From contig RCTD01000024.1 in the NCBI GenBank assembly GCA_014898415.1, positions 372,001-436,000 on the forward strand: a DNA stretch of 64,000 bases, given 5' to 3'. Of the stretch, positions 1-10,480 are shown one piece after another. The position numbers and the translations under genes were made by a program. The first letter of the stretch is position 1, and each line of letters starts with the position of its first letter. The notes below the pieces were generated by a model. It was not told the origin of the DNA. It searched no databases and saw only the letters and a program-made list of their open reading frames with translations. The stretch is from Stromatinia cepivora. Its lineage: Eukaryota; Ascomycota; Leotiomycetes; Helotiales; Sclerotiniaceae.

Positions 1-337
1 AATTCTCCTGCCATTTTATTCTATACTTGTCCTTTGATTGCTTTTTGCCTCTTGTTACAACATTTAGTCGCACCTTGCTGAACAGCCAGCCACTGCGACA
101 GCCGACATCTTCATTTTGAGATGGAGCCCTGCGAGTCCAACTCAAGATCCCCGACTCAAACAACTAAAATATACCGATTTAATTCGATAACATCTTCATC
201 AAACTTACTTGGATACATACACGGCATCATTTGGGGTGTATAAAGGGGGAATATAGCTTGTTGCGGAGGAGGAGGGGATCGGCGCATTGCATCGGTTGTT
301 CTGGATGTCCATTTTATGAATTACGACCTGTTACGAT
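1..337. promoter_or_regulatory. 5' flank and presumed promoter of MED13
   Basis: No coding region is visible in this stretch. It lies directly upstream of the MED13 start codon and presumably carries its promoter and 5' UTR. I see no clear TATA box or other site I could defend. Confidence 0.4.
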
Positions 338-3300
338 ATGGATCTCGGCGACCAACTCACCAACGTATTGTCTTGTGTAAGTCATATTATTTGGTTGAAC
401 TCGAAAAACCCCGTATCTAATTACATCTACCCAGAACAATTTCGCATCAATAGCCTATGAATATTTTGAAGCCCAATCGCAAACACCTTCCTTTACCACT
501 ACAAAAAAGCATTTACAAGATGTTGAAACCGCATGGAGGGGACTTGGCGCCCTGGTATATTACGACACAAAGCGAGAGGGAATATGGGTCTTCCAGCCAA
601 GTCCAAGTTCCCCAAATAAACCTCTTGAAGGGGACGAATTGCTGAGCCAGGCCAACCTTCCCGCTGTGCATGGTGTCGAATTATTGAAGAAAGACAAAGG
701 GGTGTATGAGCCTTCCAATCTTGCCCCAAACAAGTCTATAATGGCCACTAGCTTGAACACCCCGGCTAGCACGTCTTCGCCTTCGCCCCTCGACAATACA
801 ATACGAAATGCACAAAATGTCAATGCCAGGGCCATGCAAGCGAACTCAGCCCAGAATATATATGATCCGGCAGCGTCATCTCCTGGTGTCAAGTCGGCAA
901 CCGGTTCAAGCGATGCACTCTCGTTTTTGAAAGAGGTTCAGGAGCACTTCATATCATCCATTCAGGGTTCCATTGTACATAGGCTTTGCAGTGACCATGG
1001 ATTTATTCCTCTCAACTCACGGACGTTACTTTTCCCCTCACAATCGCCATCGAGATCAATGACATATTATCAATCACCCAAAGTTTACGACAACACAGTC
1101 ACTCTGGTCAACTTAGACATCAGTCTTACCTCCTTGGGAACGTTATTGATAAAAGCTTGTTCTTACGTTACTCCTGGTCTTCAAAGTATAAGTCTATCAA
1201 ATCCAGAAAAGCTCCAAAGGATCTTATCCCAGGGTACTGAGTTATGGTTAGCACCAGGAGGGAATCCTGCGAAATTCTACTCATTTTATGATGAACAACT
1301 GCCCGGAGTTCAGCCTATTTCAGATTTACAAAAATATCCCGAAGATCACAGCTGGCGCTTTCATGGAACTACGATAAAGTCATGGCAATCCCGGTGTTTA
1401 GATTGGTTATCGACCAAGGGGTTTGATTCAACTTCAATCGAGGAAGGGGGTTGGATGTTTGTCCAGGTGTTGAATACTAATTATGCATTTTCAAACCCTG
1501 AGTACGCGGATATGCCCTTCCCCGACGATGGCGCTATTGTACCTTGGCCAGCTTTGCTATGCTTCAGAACCATCAAAACTTCTTCCACAGACCTTCAGCC
1601 TTCAAGCGTGGACTCTTTCGGGCATGTTGATCCTCTAACTTTTGCAGAAGAATGGTCTATGAATGCGGAGAAACAGGCGAGCATTATATTGAATAGACAA
1701 CAGGAGCGCAAGATATTAGAGGCTGCCAAAGAACAGGCCGATAGGGAGGCACAAAACGTTCAAGCAAATGGCAATTCTACTGCATTACTGGAAAAGGGCA
1801 ACAATGCTGGCGCAATGTACCCTACGCCTCCTGATGCCGTACATCACCCCGGGGGACCAACACCATCATTTGATGGTGCAGTCACAACGCCGGGGAACCC
1901 GGCGCACTTATTCCCGCATGATCTCGAAGCGGCAAATCCAAGCACCTCTATCATGAATACTATCGACACTGAGAATTGGGTGACTTCAGAACAAAAACAT
2001 CGCTCAAATTCTAACATGAACTTTAGCGAAAACGATAATGATAATGATAATCTTTTTGGAGAAATGGGAGGAGATTTGTTTGGCGACACAGACATCACCG
2101 ACGCCGACTTTAACTTTTTCGACCAACCTGATGATATGCAAATGGATCCTCAGCCAGGTTCCCCAGTTGCGCCTTGCTTGCCTTCAGCTCATCAACGTAA
2201 CATTATTGCAAAGTCACCCATTTCAAGTAAGCCGTCAGTCCCTCAGCCAGTATCTCAGGATACGATCATGGAGGATGCTCAGCCGGCAGAAAACAGTTTA
2301 CGGCAAGCAGCCTTGAAGCAGAGCCTCACAATACCAGCAAAAGGTATAGACGTTGAAATGTCCAATACTAATGACAGCTTGGTATTTCCTGCTCCACCAC
2401 GGTCGCCACCACGCATCATGGCTCCTTTCGACAAAGAAACAGTATTCGGGCAGCTGGTAAAACGAACCTCAAAGTTAACTGGCGGATCCAGTGTATTTGA
2501 TAAAGTCAAATTCGAATATTCCTTGGCGGAGATTGATGAGAAATACGGTTCTAACGGGCGTTTTCAATATTCCGAGGATGAGTTAAAACCACAGCTTATA
2601 GATTCGCACGATCCTACCAACCCAGAATCTCTTGACAGGCGGAAAAGCGAGAACACACATTCGGAATCTGAGGTGCTGACTCGAATCTTGAACAATGAAA
2701 GTGGACAATATGAATTCGAGCTCGATAACGAGGTGGAACCAGACATGGCCAATGATTTTAACAGCGTAAGCGATGCATCTGATTCTGATGAGACACTCCC
2801 GGTAGGGCTTTCGGCTATGGTTAGACTTGGCATGAAAAGAAACCGCTACTTTGACGAAGGCAGCATCAGTTCATACAACGCTTTCACCGGAGAGTTTGAG
2901 CCATCTCCAGGAACCCCCCAATCCATAGTTGAACCACAGGTTCCAATCTTCGAATCTGACCCTGCAGATTGGTCTCTGACGCCATATTTTACCTCCCCCG
3001 AACCTGATATTCAGCCTAGCGGATTATCGGATCAAGATTTGATCGAAACGGCTCAAATTATCGCAGACCAGGCTGCCTCGGGAAACCTTAGGGTGCATGA
3101 TCAAAGTAGTCAAAATGTGGACACTCATGCCCAGGCTATATTTGCTACTAGAAGATTGATGACTGCAGTTCTGAAAGCTACCAAAACATGCTTGAAAGAT
3201 GTTAAAAGATGCACCCTGCGGTCATACCTTACCATTCCAGGAATTCCAGTCGTCAACCCAGCTCTGCGTTTACCTCCCCGACCAATGCCGAATCCTAGGG

Positions 3301-4976
3301 CAGCACAGAATACGGATCTTTTGAGATCGAGCAACCTATTTCTTATTCAACCCCCACAGCTTGAAGTACGCAGAGGCGACTCTAAGTTGGCGGTTCTACC
3401 TCCCGCAATACACTTTTGGGATAATTTAGGCTTGGCGCCTTTCACAGGAAACAAGGATGTTAACGCCATTTGCATCCATCCGGATATTGTAGGCATCACC
3501 GAGAATGCGGACATTTTCCTCGACCAAATGCGAGGGGCGTATGAATCGTTCAGGTTTGGTGGGCACGACAGGATTGTGTTTTCAGATTCACCCAAAGGCC
3601 TCATACTTTACCCATTTGATGAATACAATCAAGGAATTGTCAATACGAATACTGCAGCATGTCTAAGCTCTCTCAAGGACATAATGGCGCGATTGAGCAA
3701 GAACCTTTCAAATATGACTACGGAAGAGAAAAATATCGTTGTGTACTTCGTTTACCCTATCGATAATTCGTCTCTGCTGGTAAACATTTGCGCTGCCTTC
3801 AAGCATTTGTTCAAGTTTTATAGGAAGTCGTTGTCTGAAAAGAAGCTCAAAGCTGTCAACGAACTGGTGTTACAGCTTGTGCCGTTGGATTTTATGGCTG
3901 CTCCTAATTCCTTAGTAGTGCCATCGCCAGCGGAATATTCGCGTCTCGCAATGGAAGTATATGACCGGTGTGTGGATTTTGCATCATCTTCCACTACAGC
4001 AGCGATCCTTCTAGAGAAACCTCTTCCCCGAATTATTGACTTCAAGCTGCACGTCAATCCATCACCAGCATTGTTACAAGAAAACTCATGTCTTCATATT
4101 GCTTATTCTCAAAGTATTGATGAGCGGTGGATTACCGCGGCATGGTCAGATAATAGGGGTACCAAACAAATGACCGCCTCATATTGTCTTGGCCGAAAGA
4201 ATGAGCCATTCACTCTTCTCTTTACGGACATTGCAAACGAAATCTGGGAAACGACTCTTGATTTGATCTCGAGCAAAAAGGTTCACTGGCGCATAATCAT
4301 TGCGAAAACGACTGTAATGGAGCAACCCGAGATTGATTTCTGGATAGGTCTTGCCTCCACAGAATCCAACGCTTCAATCAGCCTCACACTAGTCACTGTA
4401 CAGACAGATCCATCATTACGGATATTACCTCCACAAACAAGGATACCACCTCCATCAATGACAACAGCACAGCCCGCCACGACTCCCGTCTCCACACCTC
4501 AAGCATCTCAACCGTCCATCTTCTCCCCAGACAACCCATCCACACCCTCTCGTGACTCAACAACAAATGCCCCTACCCCTTCCGAAGCACCCGCAGTCCC
4601 TCATGAACCAGATCAAAACTCCCGCCTCCTCGACATCACGGATCAAACCTGGGGCGCCGTCCTTTCTCATCGCCTCAACAACTCAAATTCCCTCCTCGAA
4701 TTCAACCCCGCCCTGATTTCTGGCTATCTCATTAAAAGCAGCGGTACCAACACTGATGACCCACCTTTAGTAATGGAAGTCAATATTATTCATGCGGAAG
4801 TTGTGGGGAACCCGCGCACTTTTCATGATACTTTGTTGAGGGAAATCTTGGGTTATTATAGGGGACTGGCTACTTTAGCAAGGGTTAGGGGCGTTGTGCA
4901 TCCTGTGAGAGATGGAAGGCCTTGGCATGTGGCTGCGGCGGAAAAGGCGGTTAAGGCTTTGCATATGTTGGTTTAA
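338..4976 (+). CDS. Mediator of RNA polymerase II transcription subunit 13 (MED13/SSN2)
   Basis: Two exons: 338-376 and 435-4976, with a 58-nt intron (donor GTAAGT, acceptor CCCAG). The joined frame is open for 1526 residues. The small first exon encodes 13 residues starting MDLGDQL and runs in phase into the AYEYFEAQ segment of the Med13 N-terminal domain (about residues 1-290). The middle is long, low-complexity and acidic, with the family motif DLFGD..ITDADFNFF near residue 480. The C-terminal third (about 950-1526) matches the MED13 C-terminal domain, interrupted by a Ser/Thr/Pro-rich loop around 1320-1375. MED13 links the CDK8/cyclin C kinase module to core Mediator in the nucleus and acts mainly in repression. 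The length fits filamentous-fungal MED13. A start without the tiny exon would lose conserved N-terminal sequence, so I chose 338. Confidence 0.9.
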
Positions 4977-5682
4977 TGGGTTGTCATTGCGACTAGGAGA
5001 ATTTTGTGGAAGAGTGGATTTTGGATTGGACGGAATCGTGCAGTTGTTTCTTTTGGGATGTTGATAGATACCCCGGGTGCCTCTTTTGTATATGTATATG
5101 GTTGGTTACCCATTGTGAATTTGGGCTTGGGTGAAATGGGTTGTTTATATGATGTTGATTGGGATAAGGAAAAATAAGGAAGAGAGGGGGGATTTGGTAT
5201 AAGTTTGATATGATAATAGGATACATCTTGGATTTCTGGGGAGTAATGCATGAAGTGGTTATTTGATGAACAACGTGTTGTGCAAATATTGTGTATTAAG
5301 AACAGGCAATATACCACCAGTGAGTGGGTGCACGGTCCGATGCGAAATTTGTATCTTGTAATAATTTTTCAATTATCATTTACATGCTTTTTGGCTTTGT
5401 AAAATGACTCATTGTAAATTAAACAATCAGAATATGTATTTTGAAATCAATCAATTGAAGATTGAATTAATCATAGATTTTGAAAAGTTGGGAAGCGGAC
5501 TGTCAGTCTGTGCACCCACTGGTGTACTCTATGAACTCTCATAAAAAGGAGTTTATTGCACTCTCCGTCGCCGCCTATATATTCTTATGTGTATGTATGT
5601 GGTTGATGCATTTAGGTATCAAATCCCTCCCTTGCATCACCCACACACATCTAGCTCTACTAGTTCTATAGTTCCAATAGTT
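4977..5682. other. Convergent intergenic region between MED13 and MTAP
   Basis: The 3' ends of two genes on opposite strands face each other here, so both 3' UTRs must lie in it. No gene is visible. The central part is occupied by the small inverted-repeat element at 5315-5524. Confidence 0.6.
5315..5524. mobile_element. MITE-like element with terminal inverted repeats
   Basis: About 210 bp. The left end starts CACCAGTGAGTGGGTGCACGG and the right end, read on the minus strand, starts CACCAGTGGGTGCAC. Both ends also carry GTCCG a little further in. TA lies within one or two bases outside each end, which fits a Tc1/mariner/pogo-type TA target duplication. The interior is AT-rich with no open frame. 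Non-autonomous fungal MITEs of this size and structure are common. It could also be a chance palindrome in a 3' UTR, but the match over more than 15 bases argues against that. Confidence 0.55.
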
Positions 5683-6808
5683 CTACGCATCAAACACGCC
5701 CGGAAACAAAAACTCAACATTCTTCTTCCCCTCCTCACCCCTCCCCTCGGCCTTCGTCATAAATTTAATCATGCCCGTCGTCTTCCCCTCCCAATGTTTC
5801 GCCAACACCATCTCGCTATGTTCCTGCTTACTCAACGCATCCAACACGGCTCCCACAAGTCGTTTCGCATTCTGTCCATTGGCATGCATATGTCCCATCA
5901 CCATCTCCACATCCACATCCGCGGTGCTGTGCCAGCAATCGTAGTCCGTTGCCATGCATATCATTTGGTAGACCATTTCTGCTTCGCGCGCGAGTTTGGC
6001 TTCTGGGAGCGCAGACATATTTATTACGGAGCCGCCCCAGGAGCGGTACATGTGCGATTCGGCGCGGGTGGAAAAGGCGGGTCCTTCTATTAAGTGAAAG
6101 AGAACTTAGTATATGGTCACTGTATATGGAGGAATTAAGGAAAGGGAAAAACAAACCCATGCAAATAATCGTCCCCTTATCATGCAACACGATTCCCTCC
6201 CCCTCAAGCGCGTGACCACACTCCCTCACCACCCTCGCAATCCTCTCATCGAACGGATCCGCAAAACCCACATGACCCACGACCCCCTTCTCAAAAAACG
6301 TAAAAGGTCTCACGCCCTTCGTGCGATCGATCACCTGATCCGGCACCACGAAATCCCGGGGTTTGATTTCCTCGCGCAGACTTCCGACCGCGCTGAAGGC
6401 AATGATGGTTCGGACGCCGATGCTGCGGAGTGCGGCGATGTTGGCGCGGTTGGGTATTTCGTGGGGTGCGAGCTCGTGGTGGGTACCGTGGCGGGAGAGG
6501 AAGGCAATGGGTGTGTTGTTGTGCGAGAGGATATGGATGGGGGCGGAGGGGTAGCCCCAGGGTGTGAGCGGGTTGATGGTTGCGATGGGGATGAAACCTT
6601 CGAGGGATTGGAGACCGGTGCCGCCGATTACGGCGATGTGGACGGGGTCTGGAGTAAGAGTGGTTAGTTGATTTGAGAGATTGGTTAAGCTGGCAGGTTT
6701 GGGCGTGACTGGAAAAAGGAAAGGTAGTAAACAAATTAATAGATTGAGCCATGGAGGGGCTACAATCTTTTACATACCAGAGAAAGTGGTAGGAAGTGAT
6801 TCCGCCAT
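5683..6808 (-). CDS. S-methyl-5'-thioadenosine phosphorylase (MTAP, EC 2.4.2.28)
   Basis: Three exons on the minus strand: 6778-6808, 6157-6648 and 5683-6086, giving 308 residues. Splice signals are GTATGT/CCAG and GTTTGT/ATAG. The protein starts MAESLPTTF and runs straight into the phosphorylase beta-strand IAVIGGTGL. Further family motifs are [17 protein letters not shown], the intron-spanning [14 protein letters not shown], and the purine-phosphorylase signature [16 protein letters not shown]. The enzyme cleaves methylthioadenosine to adenine and methylthioribose-1-phosphate in the methionine salvage pathway, in the cytosol. Length and motif order match eukaryotic MTAP. Position 5683 is the stop. 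The frame is intact and I see no anomaly. Confidence 0.95.
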
Positions 6809-7579
6809 ATTGATTAATTTTTCGAAGTATTTATCGTGAATTGCAAGAAAACGGAGGACTGAGAAATAGGAGGCAACTTATATCGAGTTAAATACTCGTA
6901 AGTATGGCGAATTCAGAATACCTAGGGATAGAAACCCTCCAAGGTCGGTTTAGGTTCAGCTTTTTTTTTACTACCCCGCCAAGTGCTGCCCCTGGCTCTG
7001 GCTCTGCCCCACCAAAGATTCACGAACAGGGATTGTTAATCTCTCCACGTGGGACAAGTATGGAATTACCAAGTGATGACAAAGGTACGATTTCCGAAAA
7101 TGAAATAGAAATCATTTGGTAAGAATGGCATGCGTATGAAATGAATTCTTATACATCCAATAATCTTCAACTTCACCTTCACTGCAATAACAATGCACTG
7201 TAAACAAAATTCGCTGTACAGGGTATTTCATTATTGGTAATATGCTATGCTATGCTATGCTATGCTACGCTATGCTAATAAACCAGTGAATTTGATGCTA
7301 TCGCCAATGCTGTCGCCATCGGCCCTCGAAATCGTACAAGTAACGCTATAAGTAATCTGTGCTTGCGGTGTATGAACAACCACTTGCACCCTTTGTGTCC
7401 ATATTTCCATACCATTCATACTCATACACTATGACGTGATTCCACGCCCATCAAAATCAGACATACAAGTATCCATACAGAGATAAACACACGCCATAAT
7501 CATACACTTTGTTGCATCGTCATCGTTCCATCGTCCTTTCACCATCTTATCCACCTCGGTCTTCCAGAAGAACAGTCCA
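6809..7579. other. Intergenic region between NOT4 3' side and MTAP promoter
   Basis: No coding sequence is supported. It should hold the MTAP promoter near 6809-7000 and the 3' UTR of the upstream minus-strand gene near 7400-7579. It contains the pentanucleotide repeat at 7241-7275. Confidence 0.5.
7241..7275. repeat. (TATGC)7 short tandem repeat
   Basis: Seven copies of the 5-bp unit TATGC in a row, the sixth with one T-to-C change. It is a simple microsatellite in non-coding DNA. Confidence 0.95.
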
Positions 7580-9894
7580 TTAATGTCCCGTTAACAACAT
7601 CTTCCTATTCTTCTTCAACACAGCGAGAAGTCTCTTTTCCAACTCCTGTGTCTCTTTCTTTGCAATCTGCATTGCAGATTCTGATTCCTTTTCATTCAGC
7701 AACTGAACATTTTGAGCCTGTGGTCCACGATCAATATCCCGACCCCCCGTAAGAGACGCCGTCATATTTGCGATTCCCGTATCGAGGTTACTGCCATCGC
7801 CAGGCGAACTGCCGTAAGGGAAATCTTGATTTTCGGGAGAGTTTCCACTTAAAGGTGCCCAGCTGGATAGCTCGCTTCCTTGTAGCATGTCGCCCGACAG
7901 AGCATTGGCACTCAGTGCTTTTTCTAACTGGGCGTTATTGGAGAGAGATGGTAAAACGTATTGATTGATGTAGCTCAAAGCTTCATCACGTTGGATCTTG
8001 CTAACCGCATCCAAAGGTGTACTATTGCTAACGGGTGTGTGTGGAAAGTACGAAGGAAGTCCGTTTGGAACAGCTCGACCGCCAACCAGATTGAATCCGG
8101 TGCCTGCATTATGCTTGGCGGAGACAAACGCAGTAGGTCCAGCATCGGCTGCAAGTCTTGCTTGAAGCTCCAAAAATCGCTCTTCTTCCTCGGCGGTGAG
8201 ATTGCGAACACAGTCACCATTGGGCGTCAGCATGATCCGAATTGATCCTGAAGCAATCTTGTGAACAGGCTTTCCCGCGTTCAATTCAGCCCGCTCTTCT
8301 GGACTTATATTGAGTTTCGGGTTTGATTCCAATGGTGCAGTAGCATCCTTCTCTCTCCTCTTCTCATTGTTAACACCAATGGGTGTTTTCAAAAATACAT
8401 GATCCGACATATTGAGTGCTCCCTCACCTTCAAGCTCCTGAACAACGCTGGTTGGAGTTGGAGTTGGAGGTGTGAATTTTTCTGCAAGCTCCTCGTCTTC
8501 AACAATGGGAGCTCGTGGTGGCTCGGGTGGGGGTGTAGCTTGTTGCGCCTTCGCCTTGTTTTTGGCCTTCGCCTCACTCTTACTGACAGGTTTATGACTA
8601 CCCAACGAAACAGGCTTCTCCGGTATGACAGGTTCCGCAGCTTTGATCTCCTCTTGGGCAGTTATTACAGGAGGTGGTGAAGCCGGTCTGCTAGGCGCCG
8701 GCGTAGATCCACTCGCGGCACTGCTAGCCTTCGTCTTCTCCTTTTTTACCTTCATCTTTCTGCCCAAAACTGGGGGTTGTTCTCCCTCGGTTCTCTTAGA
8801 TTCAGCTGCAGCTGCCATTTGAGCTTCGAGAGCAGTTTCCTTTTTCTGTGCTTTAATCTTATTTCTCTTTGCCGTATTAATTTTTTGGGTTAGCGGCTGT
8901 CCATTCCTAGATGGAGCAGGCGAGCTGGCTCTCGAAGCTGTCGCGGACATAATTGATGCATTATCTTGCTCACTGGGAGTATCAGGAGGATACGGAGCTA
9001 CAGATGTGGCAGAAGTTGGAGCAGGGCTTCCCGTTGGAGCCACCTCCGCCTTGGGTGTCTGCGTGACCTTGATGGTTCTCAATGGAATGGATTTAGTTGC
9101 TGGCAACAAAGGAAATTCCAATGTTGAAGGAGTACTTTTACTGGGTGTCTCAACGGCGCCAAACAACTTAGGATCGAGTTTTGTGGAAGAGGGAATAGTC
9201 AAAACAGCTGGTGTTGGTTTCTTCTCACCTGCTTTAGCACTCTTCTGGGGATTCAAGATTTTGGGTGTGGATGGCGCCTTGGAAGAGGAGGTAACAGCTT
9301 TTGATACTTTCCTGGATGTGGGAGGTCTGGTTTCCTTCTGCGCTCCAAGAGCTGGATACTCTTCGGTGGAGAGATTTCTCTGCGTTACAGGAGTACCTGC
9401 TGCGGAAAGCAAAGGAGTTGCAGGAGCTATAGGGGCTGTACTAGACTGAGCTGCGATTTCTTTCGACACACCAGACGTTGTAGCAATGCTTTTGATTTCT
9501 TGTTTTGCTTGTGATTGAGATGCTGGTGCTTCAGAAACAAGGACGGGCGAAATTTTTGACTTGACTGGAGAAGGCGTTGAAGGCAACGACATGGCAAGAG
9601 GGGTAGCAACACGGGGAGGGTGTGACATGCTAGATTGTCTCGATGGTGTGAAGGGTGTGAACGGTGCAACCACTGAAAGTGCCTTAGATTGAGGTTTTCC
9701 AATTGGGTCTTCACGGATTGCTGGAGGAGGATGTCCATGAGGATTTGGTAGGCCAGGTGGGAAAGCGGGAGTGTTCGACCGGGATACATCTCGCGATATC
9801 TCGCCAAAGTTCATGGGTAAGTCATCTGGTACACTATCTGACACTAAAGCGTCGACATTGTGCGAGATGCTTTCATCGTCGAAAGTTGAATCTT
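7580..9894 (-). CDS. Ser/Thr/Pro-rich C-terminal exon, probably the long-isoform tail of NOT4
   Basis: A frame open from 9894 to the stop at 7580 (771 residues). It begins directly after a well-formed splice acceptor (branch-like CTAAT, then TTCTTTAG) at 9895-9896 and has no convincing start codon of its own. The exon needs one base from an upstream exon. The product is rich in Ser, Thr, Pro, Ala and Lys, with acidic sequence at its start (DSTFDDES), a Lys-rich stretch in the middle, a conserved-looking block (TGFNLVGGRAVPNGLPSYFP) near residue 600 and a coiled C-terminus (KKETQELEKRLLAVLKKN). From memory, filamentous-fungal NOT4 proteins are about 1500 residues and carry a tail like this. 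Joining it to the donor at 10836 gives 1468 residues in phase. A separate gene with a small unseen first exon is the alternative. Confidence 0.6.
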
Positions 9895-10480
9895 CTAAAG
9901 AAAGTAAATATTAGCGTTTCCTGTCCAAATAAACACATGTGCAATAATAAGTGGGCAGGCGAGGTTGCAGCAACATCAACATTGGTCAGTACACAATGCT
10001 ACTACAGGACAGGGACACGGTCACATCACGAACCATCATCGTCTTCGATAATTGAAAGAGCGGGCTACTGAAGATACAAAATATGTAAGAATGATATATT
10101 TTTCCAGCCACTGTTGTTGGCCTGGGATCGGGGACTATAACGTACATGAGAGAAAGTGGCCGCGATGAAGACGATGATGGAACTCCCGGCGTGACTTGTT
10201 TTGACCTTGACGCAAACCCAAACGAAAGAAAAAGAAAAGAAACGACGGCAGCAATCCCATGAGGTCCTCTCACTCATTTTCCAAACGCAATATGACGCCA
10301 ATGCATCCGAAGCATCCATCTTGGAGCTATGCCATGCCCGCTAAAACAAATGTGTGCTATACCGAGCAACAATGCAATACCCTTTGAAGAGTTTTTGCTA
10401 ACGCCGTCCTTGTAAATGAAAAAAAGAGATCATTATCTACAAAAGCCACGCCAAATATTACACCCGATTAACATGGTCAT
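9895..10480 (-). other. Intron or intergenic DNA between the two NOT4 coding blocks
   Basis: No reliable coding sequence. Under the long-isoform model this is part of a 942-nt intron (9895-10836). Under the short-isoform model it is the 3' UTR after the stop at 10481. A minus-strand frame at 10065-10319 is open but has no coding character. Confidence 0.45.

Noticed and set aside
4973..5317. Minus-strand frame of 114 residues after MED13
   Set aside because: No domain, low-complexity composition, and it runs through the 3' UTR into the inverted-repeat element.
6113..6667. 184-residue plus-strand frame and overlapping minus-strand frames
   Set aside because: All are shadows of MTAP exon 2, which has clear motifs and splice sites.
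9006..9449. 147-residue plus-strand frame
   Set aside because: Lies antisense to the long Ser/Thr/Pro-rich exon, whose frame has much better coding character.
10065..10319. Minus-strand frame of 84 residues between the NOT4 blocks
   Set aside because: Has an ATG but unusual composition (Trp/Cys/Phe-rich), no domain and no phase-compatible splice to 9894 that improves on the 10836 donor.
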